A DNA stretch of 33,081 bases, taken from JBBARC01 sp040400005. GTDB taxonomy: Bacteria > Pseudomonadota > Alphaproteobacteria > Acetobacterales > Acetobacteraceae. The stretch spans positions 1 through 33,081 of the forward strand of contig JBBARC010000042.1 in the NCBI GenBank assembly GCA_040400005.1. Reading direction: 5' to 3'. The notes under the pieces were generated by a model, which saw only the letters and a program-made list of their open reading frames with translations, did no database searches and had not been told where the DNA came from. Positions 1 to 7,381 of this stretch are shown here, piece after piece; positions within the stretch are counted from its first letter, which is position 1; each line of letters opens with the position of its first letter. A program made the position numbers and the translations under genes.

Positions 1-118
1 TTTGACGCTGGTTCGGCAAACGCGGTGGCAGAGGTGCCCCTGTCCCCGCATGACAGAAGTCTTTTTGCTTCTTTTTCGGAAGTCAAAAGAAGAGTCTTAC
101 CTTCACCCGATTGCCCTG
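1..118 (+). repeat. Interspersed palindromic element, copy A (cut by window start)
   Basis: This is the right two-thirds of the element family described under copy C. It begins inside the core (GACGCTGGTTCGGCAAACGC), continues through the T-rich right arm at 57-100, and ends in the terminal repeat TTCACCCGATTGCCCTG at 102-118. The core mini-hairpin GGCA-N4-TGCC is present with loop GAGG. The right-arm hairpin is degenerate here: it resembles copy B (TTTTTCGGAAGTCAAAAGAAG) rather than the perfect hairpins of C, D and E. It lies upstream of the MFS gene. Confidence 0.8.
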
Positions 119-198
119 CCGCCCCGCTTTCTGGCCCTAGCCGCAGTGCCGAAACTGTGGCTGCATCGGTGGCTATAAAATTTCGGGTGCGGGCGGGA

Positions 199-1506
199 AT
201 GGTTAAGCGGCGGGTGATTGGGGCGTACGGGCTGTTTAATTTGCCGCTGGCGGTGGTGGGGTTGCCGCTGGTTATTTTTATTCCGCCTTTGTATGCGGTT
301 GATCTGGGCGTGTCGCTGGCCGCGGTCGGCCAGGTGATGATGCTGGCGCGTATTGCCGATGTGGTGATCGACCCGCTGATCGGGGTTGCCTGCGATCGGT
401 TTCCCACCCCGTTAGGCCGCCGCCGGCCGTGGATTTTTGTAGGCGCCCTGCTGACCATGCTGGGGGTGATAAAAGTGTTTGTGCCGCCGGCCGGTGTGGG
501 GGCGCTGTATTTGCTGGGCTGGATCAGCGTGCTGTATCTAGGCTGGTCGCTGGCAACCATCCCGTATTTGGCGTGGGGGTCCAATTTATCCAGTGATTAT
601 CACGAACGATCGGTGATTGCCGGCACCCGCGAATTGTTTACGTTTGTTGGCGTAATGATGGCGGGCGCGGCGCCGGCGATTTTGCCGCACGCGCCGGGCA
701 GCGCGGCGGCGGTGGCAACCCTTGCGCATTTAATCCTGTGGTTATTGCCGCTGGCTATGCTGGTGTTGTTTTTGGCGGTGCCAGAGCCGCGTGTTGCGGC
801 CCATCGCGGCCATGGGTTTGCCGAGGCGTTGAAACTATTATGGCGCAATCTGCCCTTTCGCCGATTGATGAGTGCCAGCTTGCTGGGCGGCATAGGCTCC
901 GCCATCAATGCGTCGCTGCTGGTGATGTTTTACCGCGAAATGGATTTGGGCGGGCATACCAACGCCCTGGTGAGCATTTATTTGTTTTCAGCGATCGTCG
1001 GGGTGCCGCTGTGGGTGTGGCTGGCGCGGCGCATTGGCAAGCATCGCGCGCTGGTGGCTGGCAGTTTATGGGGCTGCCTGTGGTTTGCCATGGTGCCGTT
1101 TGTGCCACCCGGGCATTTTGCTTTGCTGGCGATAATTAACCTCATGACTGGGTTGGCGATTGGCGCGGCACCGGCACTGGGGGCGTCGATGGCGGCCGAT
1201 GTGATTGATCTCGATGCGTTACGTGCCCGGCGGGATCGTTCCGCGTTATTCTTTTCGTTGTGGAGCATGGCGGCCAAGTTTACCGGCGCCATTGGTATCG
1301 GCATTGCCTATCCGGTGCTGGGGTTTTTGGGATGGCGCGCCGATGGCCATGGCGGGCCGCATGCGCATTTCGCGCTGGTGGCAATGTATTGCCTGGTGCC
1401 GATTGGGTTTTGGCTGGCGGCCGTTGCTTTGCTGTGGAATTACCCGATCGACCGGGTGCGCCAGGCGCGCATTGCCGGCTTGGTAAAGCGCCGGTTTGGG
1501 CGTTAG
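199..1506 (+). CDS. MFS transporter, GPH (glycoside-pentoside-hexuronide:cation symporter) type
   Basis: This is an inner-membrane secondary transporter of 435 residues with about twelve hydrophobic segments. The loop DRFPTPLGRRRPWI after the second or third helix is the D-x-x-x-x-x-x-G-R-R-R-P-W signature of the MFS_2/GPH family, whose characterised members import sugars or glycosides with Na+ or H+. The substrate here cannot be read from sequence. I chose the ATG at 199 because the first helix (LFNLPLAVVGLPLVIFIPP) follows it directly. The open frame continues upstream to 25, but those 58 codons translate the interspersed repeat (copy A) and have no protein-like character. No clear Shine-Dalgarno precedes 199. 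The gene converges on the PPK2 gene with only 10 bp between stops and shares no operon with anything in the window. Confidence 0.8.
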   Translation: MVKRRVIGAYGLFNLPLAVVGLPLVIFIPPLYAVDLGVSLAAVGQVMMLARIADVVIDPLIGVACDRFPTPLGRRRPWIFVGALLTMLGVIKVFVPPAGVGALYLLGWISVLYLGWSLATIPYLAWGSNLSSDYHERSVIAGTRELFTFVGVMMAGAAPAILPHAPGSAAAVATLAHLILWLLPLAMLVLFLAVPEPRVAAHRGHGFAEALKLLWRNLPFRRLMSASLLGGIGSAINASLLVMFYREMDLGGHTNALVSIYLFSAIVGVPLWVWLARRIGKHRALVAGSLWGCLWFAMVPFVPPGHFALLAIINLMTGLAIGAAPALGASMAADVIDLDALRARRDRSALFFSLWSMAAKFTGAIGIGIAYPVLGFLGWRADGHGGPHAHFALVAMYCLVPIGFWLAAVALLWNYPIDRVRQARIAGLVKRRFGR

Positions 1507-1516
1507 GCAGGAAAAA

Positions 1517-2422
1517 TTATTCGGCCAGCAGCGCAGTTTTGGCCCGTGCCAATTCAGCCCGCAACGCGTCACTTGGCGTTGGTTCCTGCAGGTTTAATTT
1601 TTCCAGCGCGTGGATCATGGCTTCTACCACCACAAGCCGGGTGTACCATTTATTGTCGGCGGGCACGATAAACCAGGGGGCGTCTTCTGTGGCGGTGGCG
1701 CGGATCGCCGCTTGGTAAGCATCCTGATAGGCGGCCCAATGCTGGCGTTCGCAAAGATCAGATATTGAGAATTTCCAGTTTTTGTCAGGTTCATCGATCC
1801 GCGCTAAAAACCTCCGCTTTTGTTCATCTTTTGATATATTCAGGTAAAATTTCAGAACAACGATACCTTGCCGGGCAAGGTAGGTTTCAAAATTGGCGAT
1901 ATCTTCTAAGCGATGTTTCCAGAATTTTTTGCCGCGAACGGCATCGGGCAGTTTTTGCTGGTCGATCACTTCGCTGTGCACGCGCGCTACCAGCACTTCT
2001 TCGTAATGGCTGCGGTTAAAAATGCCGATATGGCCGCGTGGCGGCACCGCGCGGCTGATGCGCCACAAAAAACCGTGCGCCAAATCTTCTGGGCCTGGCT
2101 GCTTAAAACTGGTGGCCTGCACACCCTGCGGGTTAACCCCGGTCATCACATGGCCAATGGTGCCATCTTTGCCGGCGGCGTCCATCGCCTGAAACACCGC
2201 CAGCAAGGCCCAGCGATCTTGCGCAAACAAACGTTCCTGCAACTGGGCCAGGCGGGCGACACCCGCCGCCAGCAGCGCATCGGCGCGGCTGTGATCGACA
2301 TGGCCGCCGCCTAGATCATCGGGGGCGTAGTCTTTAATATGAAAATGCGTGCCATCGGTGACCCGGTAGCGCCCGAGAATTTTGGAAAGATCGTGGATTT
2401 TGCCCGATTTTTTGGACATCAC
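1517..2422 (-). CDS. ppk2: PPK2-family polyphosphate:nucleotide phosphotransferase
   Basis: This is a polyphosphate kinase 2 family protein, which transfers phosphate between inorganic polyphosphate and nucleoside mono- or diphosphates in the cytosol. Visible hallmarks are a P-loop-like segment FQAMDAAGKDGTIGHVM near residue 80-95 and the Walker-B/lid region GHIGIFNRSHYEEVLVARVH. The N-terminal DLSKILGRYRVTDGTHFHIKDY resembles the one-domain PPK2 proteins of about 300 residues, often class III (AMP/ADP to ATP). The class is inference. Two starts are possible: GTG at 2422, giving a 4-bp GTGA overlap with the upstream SDR stop, or ATG at 2419, sharing one base with it. Either implies translational coupling to the SDR. 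It is the third gene of the ohr-SDR-ppk2 operon, so polyphosphate use is wired to an oxidative-stress promoter. Confidence 0.88.
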   Translation of the reverse strand: MMSKKSGKIHDLSKILGRYRVTDGTHFHIKDYAPDDLGGGHVDHSRADALLAAGVARLAQLQERLFAQDRWALLAVFQAMDAAGKDGTIGHVMTGVNPQGVQATSFKQPGPEDLAHGFLWRISRAVPPRGHIGIFNRSHYEEVLVARVHSEVIDQQKLPDAVRGKKFWKHRLEDIANFETYLARQGIVVLKFYLNISKDEQKRRFLARIDEPDKNWKFSISDLCERQHWAAYQDAYQAAIRATATEDAPWFIVPADNKWYTRLVVVEAMIHALEKLNLQEPTPSDALRAELARAKTALLAE

Positions 2423-3174
2423 TCGGCCCGTTTGATGGCAGGGGTTGCCGGCGCTTGGCAGGTTGGCATCATTTCTATGCGGTTGATATTGACGTGCGCG
2501 GGCAGGGAAATGATCCAGGCCACGGCTTCGGCAATGTCGGTGGCGGTTAGCGGCGTGGTGCCTTGGTACATGGCCGCCGCTCGATCGGTATCACCATGAA
2601 AACGCACAGTGGAAAATTCGGTGCCGCCGCATAAACCCGGCTCAATGACGCTGACCCGCACATTGGTGCCGATCAGATCGGCTTTTAGGTTCAGCGTGAA
2701 TTGCGCGACAAACGCTTTGGTGGCGCCATAAATATGGCCGCCGGGATAGGGGTAAACCCCCGCCGTGCTGCCGAGATTAACCACGTGGCCGCGATTGCGT
2801 GCGCGCATGCCGGGCAACAGCGCGCGGGTGATGTGGGTAAGGCCGGTGATGTTGGTCGCAATCATACGATCCCAATCGGCCAGATCGGCGTCTGCCGCCG
2901 GGCCCAAACCCAACGCCAAGCCTGCGTTATTCACCAGCACGTCGATCTCGCCAAACCCTGCCGGCAACGATCCCGGCAGGGCGGCAACAGCCGCGGCATC
3001 GGAGACATCCAGCGTGTGCGCGCAGGCCGCGGCGCCCAATTCTGCGGCCAAGGCGGCAAGCCGATCATGGCGGCGCCCGGTGAGCACAACTTGCCAGCCA
3101 TCAGCCACCAGCCGGCGGCTGATGGCTTCACCAAACCCGGCGGTGGCGCCAGTGACTAACGCGGTGCCTTTCAC
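2419..3174 (-). CDS. SDR-family NAD(P)-dependent oxidoreductase (YdfG-like)
   Basis: This is a classical short-chain dehydrogenase of 251 residues from the GTG start. It has the Rossmann glycine motif TGATAGFG, the NNAG motif (VNNAGLAL), the catalytic serine in LGSTAG, and YxxxK (YGATK). The VTGATAGFGEAISRRL start and the later IIEPG-like segment (VIEPGLCGGTEF) resemble the YdfG/serine or 3-hydroxy-acid dehydrogenase subgroup; the substrate is not determined. I prefer GTG at 3174 because it overlaps the upstream ohr stop codon (GTGA) and starts two residues before the beta-strand GTALVTG. The longer frame to 3228 would be an antiparallel shadow of the end of ohr. It is the middle gene of a translationally coupled ohr-SDR-ppk2 operon. 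Confidence 0.85.
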   Translation of the reverse strand: MKGTALVTGATAGFGEAISRRLVADGWQVVLTGRRHDRLAALAAELGAAACAHTLDVSDAAAVAALPGSLPAGFGEIDVLVNNAGLALGLGPAADADLADWDRMIATNITGLTHITRALLPGMRARNRGHVVNLGSTAGVYPYPGGHIYGATKAFVAQFTLNLKADLIGTNVRVSVIEPGLCGGTEFSTVRFHGDTDRAAAMYQGTTPLTATDIAEAVAWIISLPAHVNINRIEMMPTCQAPATPAIKRAE

Positions 3175-3569
3175 AGGACAATGATTTCCACTGGGATATT
3201 GCCGCGGGTGGCTTTGGAGTAGGGGCACACTTGGTGCGCGGTGTTGGCAAGGCGCTCGGCTTCGGCGTGATCCACGCCGTCGATTTTCACTTTTAGCACG
3301 GCGGACAGGCTGTAATCATGGCCGTTGATGTTCAGCGTCACTTCCCCGGTGACACTCACCGCATCGGGCTTGAGCTTGCCGGGGCCGGCGACTGCCATGA
3401 TGGCCGAGCCAAAACAGGCAGCGTAGCCTGCGGCAAACAGCTGTTCGGGGTTGGTTGCGCCGGTTTTGCCCGATCCGGGCAGGGCGGTTGGCAGATCGAG
3501 GGCGCCGTCGCTGCTCAGCACCCGGCCAGACCGGCCGGCGGTGGCGGTGGCAATTGCGGTATAAGCCAT
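3171..3569 (-). CDS. ohr: Organic hydroperoxide resistance protein (Ohr/OsmC family)
   Basis: Ohr proteins are cytosolic thiol peroxidases that reduce organic hydroperoxides using two cysteines. Both are present: Cys52 in YAACFGSA and Cys115 in HQVCPYSKATRGNI, with the family-typical TNPEQLFAAGYAACF and a C-terminal I-x-V-E-I. The length of 132 residues is normal or slightly short for Ohr. The ATG at 3569 is right: the next 64 upstream codons run through an intergenic stretch and the interspersed repeat, giving a false N-terminus. A GGAG sits about 11 bases before the ATG. A perfect 6-3-6 inverted repeat overlies its putative promoter. It leads the ohr-SDR-ppk2 operon. No OhrR/MarR-type regulator gene is in the window. 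Confidence 0.92.
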   Translation of the reverse strand: MAYTAIATATAGRSGRVLSSDGALDLPTALPGSGKTGATNPEQLFAAGYAACFGSAIMAVAGPGKLKPDAVSVTGEVTLNINGHDYSLSAVLKVKIDGVDHAEAERLANTAHQVCPYSKATRGNIPVEIIVL

Positions 3570-3596
3570 GGTCTCAAAAACTCCGGTTGGGGGAAC

Positions 3597-3626
3597 ATAA
3601 AAGGGCGTTTGTTGAACCCTGTTCAA
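3597..3626 (-). promoter_or_regulatory. Putative ohr promoter with palindromic operator
   Basis: On the minus strand a -35-like TTGAAC (3626-3621) is followed after 18 bases by a -10-like TTTTAT (3602-3597), with the ohr ATG about 28 bases further on. The -35 is one half of a perfect inverted repeat, TTGAAC-CCT-GTTCAA on plus, at 3612-3626. An operator overlapping the -35 is the expected geometry for a redox-sensing repressor such as OhrR. Which protein binds is inference. Confidence 0.5.
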
Positions 3627-3647
3627 TGGGCGCTGGTCAATGCGCCC

Positions 3648-3838
3648 GGCAATCGGGTGAGCGCCCAAAAAAATAAGAAGTTTCTTTTTTCTGGAGAAAA
3701 AAGAAACAAAAAAGACTTTTTTGACGCTGGTTCGGAGAACGCGGTGGCAGGGTTGCCCCAAGCCCAGGATTACAAAGGTCTTTTAACGTCTTTTTCGGAA
3801 GTCAAAAGAAGAGTCTTGCGTTCACCCGATTGCCCTGG
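3648..3838 (+). repeat. Interspersed palindromic element, copy B (complete)
   Basis: This is a complete copy of about 190 bp. The terminal inverted repeats GGCAATCGGGTGA (3648-3660) and TCACCCGATTGCC (3822-3834) are a perfect 13-bp pair. The left hairpin is TTTCTTTTTTC-TGGA-GAAAAAAGAAA (3681-3706). The core GACGCTGGTTCGGAGAACGC starts at 3723, and the mini-hairpin GGCA-GGGT-TGCC follows. The right arm has diverged in the same way as copy A. The element directly abuts the stop codon of the endonuclease/phosphatase-like gene (3840) and ends 79 bp before the ohr start, so it fills almost the whole gap. Confidence 0.85.
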
Positions 3839-3839
3839 G

Positions 3840-4769
3840 TCAATGAGGGGTAAAGCGCACCGATACCGGGCAGTGATCGGATAAATGGGCGCGGTCGCGC
3901 GCCGCCTGTTCGCGGTACACCAGCACACTCAGCGACCCCGGCACCAGCCAGCTGCGGGCCGGGCCGCCGGCAAAAATATGGTCGATAAACCCCTCGCCGC
4001 CCCAGCACGGGTTGGCAAACCCCGCTGTGGCACGGGTGAGTGGTGCGGCGGCGGTCAGCGCCGCCCCCAGGGGTTCGGGGCGATCGAATTGGCGGTTGAA
4101 ATCACCGAGCATGATAAAAGCGGTGCCACTGGCCGCCCGGGCACGGGCCCAATCGGCCAAAACCGGGGTTTGCTGCCATAGTTGGGTGCAGGCCTGACCA
4201 AGTTTGGACGCCGGCTGCGGCCGGTCAAGTGGGGCGCGCGCGCAGCCCGATTTCAAGTGCACCGCCAGCACGCGCAAGCTGGTGGTACCTGCGCCGCTGA
4301 TGGTGGGCACGGTGAGGGTGAGGTCTAGCCCGGCGCGCAGGCTGTGGCGCGACCCGGTCGGCACTTCCAGTGCAACCACATCGGGGTTGCGAGCAACCAC
4401 AATATCGCGCCGTACAGCGATACCCACCCGTTGCACCACATCCTGATCAATCAGTTCAATGCGATAGCGCGCAGGATTAAACACCCTTGCTGCAACACTG
4501 GCACCATCGACCTCCTGAAACGCAATGATGTCGGCATCCAGCTTGTCTGCGTATGTGCGTAACCGGGTAAAATCATCGGGCGTGCGGCCCTGTACATCAT
4601 CTGGCAAGGCGGGGTCGCCGGTGGGCCGGCCGGTCAGCCAGTTCAAATTCCAGGTGGTTATTTTAAGTGCCTGCGCCGCCACGGGGTTTGCGAAAATCAG
4701 GGGGGGTACGAAAATTGCGGCCATCAAAAGCAAAATTTGCCGCGTTCTGGTTTTTGCCGCTATGCACAT
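3840..4769 (-). CDS. Secreted endonuclease/exonuclease/phosphatase (EEP) family protein
   Basis: This protein has the four-layer DNase I-like EEP fold, judged from its ordered motifs: TTWNLNWL, IIAFQEV (metal-binding Glu), VHLKSGC, LGDFNR (catalytic Asp/Asn) and the terminal SDHCPV (catalytic His). The N-terminus TRTRQILLLMAAIFVPPLIF-A-NPVAA is a typical Sec signal peptide, with probable cleavage near residue 32, so it acts outside the cytoplasm. The substrate could be a nucleic acid, a phosphoester or a sphingolipid-type head group; sequence does not decide. I chose ATG 4769 because AGGA lies about ten bases upstream and the signal peptide follows at once. A GTG at 4811 would add 14 residues before the signal. 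It is divergent from hisI across an 82-bp gap that contains a 12-bp palindrome. Confidence 0.8.
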   Translation of the reverse strand: MCIAAKTRTRQILLLMAAIFVPPLIFANPVAAQALKITTWNLNWLTGRPTGDPALPDDVQGRTPDDFTRLRTYADKLDADIIAFQEVDGASVAARVFNPARYRIELIDQDVVQRVGIAVRRDIVVARNPDVVALEVPTGSRHSLRAGLDLTLTVPTISGAGTTSLRVLAVHLKSGCARAPLDRPQPASKLGQACTQLWQQTPVLADWARARAASGTAFIMLGDFNRQFDRPEPLGAALTAAAPLTRATAGFANPCWGGEGFIDHIFAGGPARSWLVPGSLSVLVYREQAARDRAHLSDHCPVSVRFTPH

Positions 4770-4789
4770 TGGGCCAAATCCTGGTTTTG

Positions 4790-4801
4790 GGCAGATCTGC
4801 C
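4790..4801. promoter_or_regulatory. Perfect 12-bp palindrome in a divergent promoter gap
   Basis: GGCAGATCTGCC sits about 21 bp before the EEP gene start and 50 bp before hisI. It is a candidate operator or simply a short hairpin. No convincing -35/-10 pair was seen for either gene. Confidence 0.25.
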
Positions 4802-4851
4802 GCGCGCTCACCCCCTAGCGGTAGGCGGCGCTGCGCATTACAGAAAACACA

Positions 4852-5238
4852 ATGAACTCTTTGCCCGAAGATCTCCCGCTGCGCTACAATGATGCCGGGC
4901 TTATACCGGTGATCACTCAGGCCCACGACACGCTGGAAGTGTTGATGATGGCATGGATGAGCCGCGAAGCCGTGGAAGAAACCCTGCGCACCGGGGAAGT
5001 GACCTATTTTTCGCGCAGCCGCAAAGGCTTGTGGCGCAAGGGGGAACGGTCGGGGCAGGTGCAGAAACTGGTCGATTTCCGCGTTGATTGCGATAATGAT
5101 TCCATTCTGCTGCTGGTGCGCCAAGTGGGGGTTGCCTGCCATACCGGGCGGCGCAATTGTTTCTATCGCTCGGTAAAAGACGGCGAATCGGTGGAGCTGT
5201 TCAAGCCGCTGGTGAACCCGTCGGATTTGTACGGCTGA
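4852..5238 (+). CDS. hisI: Phosphoribosyl-AMP cyclohydrolase
   Basis: This enzyme performs the third step of histidine biosynthesis, opening the adenine ring of phosphoribosyl-AMP. It is a stand-alone HisI of 128 residues without the HisE pyrophosphohydrolase domain. Family marks are MMAWMSREAVEETLRTGEVTYFSRSR, the metal site DCDND (Cys80) and the zinc ligands ACHTGRRNCFYR (Cys96, Cys103). The usual W-x-K-G-E-x-S-G-H reads WRKGERSGQ, with Gln in place of the common His. The stop TGA overlaps a possible CTG start of lpxB, so the two are probably coupled. No other his genes are in the window. Confidence 0.93.
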   Translation: MNSLPEDLPLRYNDAGLIPVITQAHDTLEVLMMAWMSREAVEETLRTGEVTYFSRSRKGLWRKGERSGQVQKLVDFRVDCDNDSILLLVRQVGVACHTGRRNCFYRSVKDGESVELFKPLVNPSDLYG

Positions 5239-6398
5239 GCACGCCCACGCCTGCCAAACTGATCTGGATACTGGCGGGGGAAGCCAGCGGCGATGTGCTG
5301 GGGGCGCGGTTGATCGGCGCTTTACGCAAGCAGCGGCCCGATCTGCGCTTTGCCGGCGTCGGTGGGGTGCGTATGGCGCAAACCGGGTTTTGCTCGCTGT
5401 TTCCCATGAACGATCTGGCGGTGATGGGCTTGGCGGAAATTTTGCCGCGCATCCCGCTGCTGCGCCGCCGGCTTGCCGAGGCGCGCGCCGATATTGTGGC
5501 GCAAAAACCCGATCTTGTGGTGACCATCGACAGCCCCGGTTTTACCCACCGCCTGCTGCGCGCCATCGCCCCTTTGGGGATAAAACGGGTGCAGTATGTC
5601 GCCCCGCAAGTATGGGCGTGGCGCGAACACCGGGTGCGCAAATTTCCCGGGCTGTGGGACGAGCTGCTGTGCCTGCTGCCGTTTGAACCGGCGTTTTTTG
5701 CCGGTCACGGCTTGCGCGCCCGCTTTGTCGGCCACCCGGTGCTGCAATCGGGCGCCGATCAGGGCGATGCCGCGCGGTTTCGCGCCCGCCACCATATTGG
5801 GGCGGACGCAAAAATTGTGGTGCTGATGCCGGGCAGCCGGGCCACCGAAGCGCCGCGCTTGCTGCCCGTGTTTGCGCAAACCATGGCGGCGCTTGCCAAA
5901 ACCATACCGGGGGTGGTGGCGGTTATCCCGGTATCCGCCGTGGTGGCCCCGGTGGTGCTGGCCGCCGCCAAATTGTTTCCCACGCCGCCGGTGCTGGTGG
6001 TGGATATCGGCGACAAGCACGATGCTTATGCCGCCGCCGGTGCGGCATTGACCAAATCGGGCACATCCACGCTGGAACTCGCCTTGGCCGGGGTGCCAAT
6101 GGCGGTAACCTACCGGGTAAACCCGATCACCGCGGCGCTAGCCAGGCGCCTGATCAAAGTACCGTATGTAGCAATGGTAAATTTGCTGGCCGGCGGCGCC
6201 CTGGTGCCAGAATTGCTGCAGGCCGACTGCGCCCCCAAACCGCTGGCCGCGGCCTTGGTGAAACTGCTCACCGACCCCCTGGCGGCCGCCACCCAGCGTG
6301 CGGGATTTGCCGCGGTGATGAACAGTTTGCGGGTGGCGGGTGGCGAGCCTTCAGATGCGGCTGCGCGTGCTATCCTCGATTGCCTTGATCAACCCTGA
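5235..6398 (+). CDS. lpxB: Lipid-A-disaccharide synthase
   Basis: LpxB joins UDP-2,3-diacylglucosamine and lipid X to form the lipid A disaccharide at the inner face of the inner membrane. Motifs in order are GEASGDVLGARL, TIDSPGFTHRL, YVAPQVWAWREHRVRK, GHPV, LPGSRATE and TKSGTSTLELALAGVPM, covering the whole family. From 5235 the protein is 387 residues, the normal length. The start is odd. No ATG or GTG lies in frame before the essential N-terminus; the options are a CTG at 5235 that overlaps the hisI stop (CTGA), or a TTG at 5157 that would add 26 residues read from inside hisI in another frame. I prefer 5235. It converges with and overlaps the 3' end of the Gfo/Idh gene by 48 bp. Confidence 0.92.
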   Translation: MSTPTPAKLIWILAGEASGDVLGARLIGALRKQRPDLRFAGVGGVRMAQTGFCSLFPMNDLAVMGLAEILPRIPLLRRRLAEARADIVAQKPDLVVTIDSPGFTHRLLRAIAPLGIKRVQYVAPQVWAWREHRVRKFPGLWDELLCLLPFEPAFFAGHGLRARFVGHPVLQSGADQGDAARFRARHHIGADAKIVVLMPGSRATEAPRLLPVFAQTMAALAKTIPGVVAVIPVSAVVAPVVLAAAKLFPTPPVLVVDIGDKHDAYAAAGAALTKSGTSTLELALAGVPMAVTYRVNPITAALARRLIKVPYVAMVNLLAGGALVPELLQADCAPKPLAAALVKLLTDPLAAATQRAGFAAVMNSLRVAGGEPSDAAARAILDCLDQP

Positions 6399-7352
6399 GG
6401 CAATGGCGGTGTTGCGCGATTTTTCCATGCTGGCGGTCACCGCAATGGCCGCCGCCAGGGCACGCCTGCCGGCGGCCGCATCGACCAGCACCGGGGCACC
6501 ATCCAGGCAAGATGCGGCAAAAGCGGCATGTTCGGCGGCCAGCACATCGTGGTCTTGCCAGGTGACCTCTTCGAGCAAAAACCCATCGGTGCCGGGGATC
6601 GGCAGGCCCTGATCGCGCCCGATCATGGTGAGCGTGCGTGCGACGAAATCGGCCGACAGATACCCTTCTTCAGAAAACAGCCGCATTTTACGCTCGGTTT
6701 TCAGCGAAATACGGCTGGCGGTGATGGTGGCGACGCAGCCATTCACAAACCGCACCCGGGCATTGGCGATATCTTCATGGGCGGAGGAAACGGCGGCCCC
6801 CATGGCATCGACGCTTTCGATATCGCTGTTGACCAGTGCCAGCACCAGATCGAGATCGTGGATCATCAGATCGAGAATAACCGAGACATCGGTGCCGCGT
6901 GGTTTGAACGGGGCGATGCGGGTGGCTTCAATAAACAATGGCCGGGTGATGCGCGCGGCAATGGCATCGTGCTCGGCCGAATAGCGCAGCAAATGGCCAA
7001 CCTGCAGCACGCGGTTGGCGCTGTGGGCCAGGGCTGCCAGGGCATCGGCCTGGGCCAAATTTGCCGCGATCGGCTTTTCGATCAGCACGTGGCGCCCGGC
7101 ATTTAGGGCATGCTGGGCGAGGTCAAAATGGGTGTCGGCTGGCGTTGCGATCACCACGGCATCGGCCGCGGCCAGCAGATCGGCCAGTGCCAACACCGGC
7201 ACGCCGCCGAGTTCACGCGCCACCATGCCGGCACGATCGGCGTTGGGGTCGGCGATGCCAACCAGGGCCGCGCGCGGGCTGGCGGCGATTTTTTGCGCAT
7301 GGAAGCGGCCGAAATGGCCGGCGCCGATGACGCCGATGCGAAGGATGCTCAT
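6351..7352 (-). CDS. Gfo/Idh/MocA-family oxidoreductase (possible UDP-GlcNAc 3-dehydrogenase)
   Basis: This NAD(P)-dependent sugar dehydrogenase-like protein has 333 residues. The N-terminal Rossmann motif is GVIGAGHFGRFHAQ, the family's EKP motif appears as HVLIEKPIAANLAQADAL, and the second domain follows. ATG 7352 begins exactly at the first beta-strand (SILRIGVIG). The frame upstream to 7496 reads through the repeat element and is not protein. Its 3' end overlaps lpxB by 48 bp on the opposite strand. In several Proteobacteria a Gfo/Idh protein lies in the lpx cluster, and GnnA of Acidithiobacillus oxidises UDP-GlcNAc for 3-amino lipid A. A GnnA-like role is therefore reasonable inference, but the partner aminotransferase GnnB is not in this window. 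Confidence 0.82.
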   Translation of the reverse strand: MSILRIGVIGAGHFGRFHAQKIAASPRAALVGIADPNADRAGMVARELGGVPVLALADLLAAADAVVIATPADTHFDLAQHALNAGRHVLIEKPIAANLAQADALAALAHSANRVLQVGHLLRYSAEHDAIAARITRPLFIEATRIAPFKPRGTDVSVILDLMIHDLDLVLALVNSDIESVDAMGAAVSSAHEDIANARVRFVNGCVATITASRISLKTERKMRLFSEEGYLSADFVARTLTMIGRDQGLPIPGTDGFLLEEVTWQDHDVLAAEHAAFAASCLDGAPVLVDAAAGRRALAAAIAVTASMEKSRNTAIASGLIKAIEDSTRSRI

Positions 7353-7381
7353 GGTGGTGTGATGCGCTGAACGATGGGGGG

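Noticed and set aside
25..198. N-terminal 58-codon extension of the MFS gene
   Set aside because: The residues are a translation of repeat copy A and following spacer; the transporter begins at ATG 199.
3570..3761. 64-codon N-terminal extension of ohr
   Set aside because: It reads the promoter palindrome and repeat copy B; Ohr proteins begin near MAYTAIAT.
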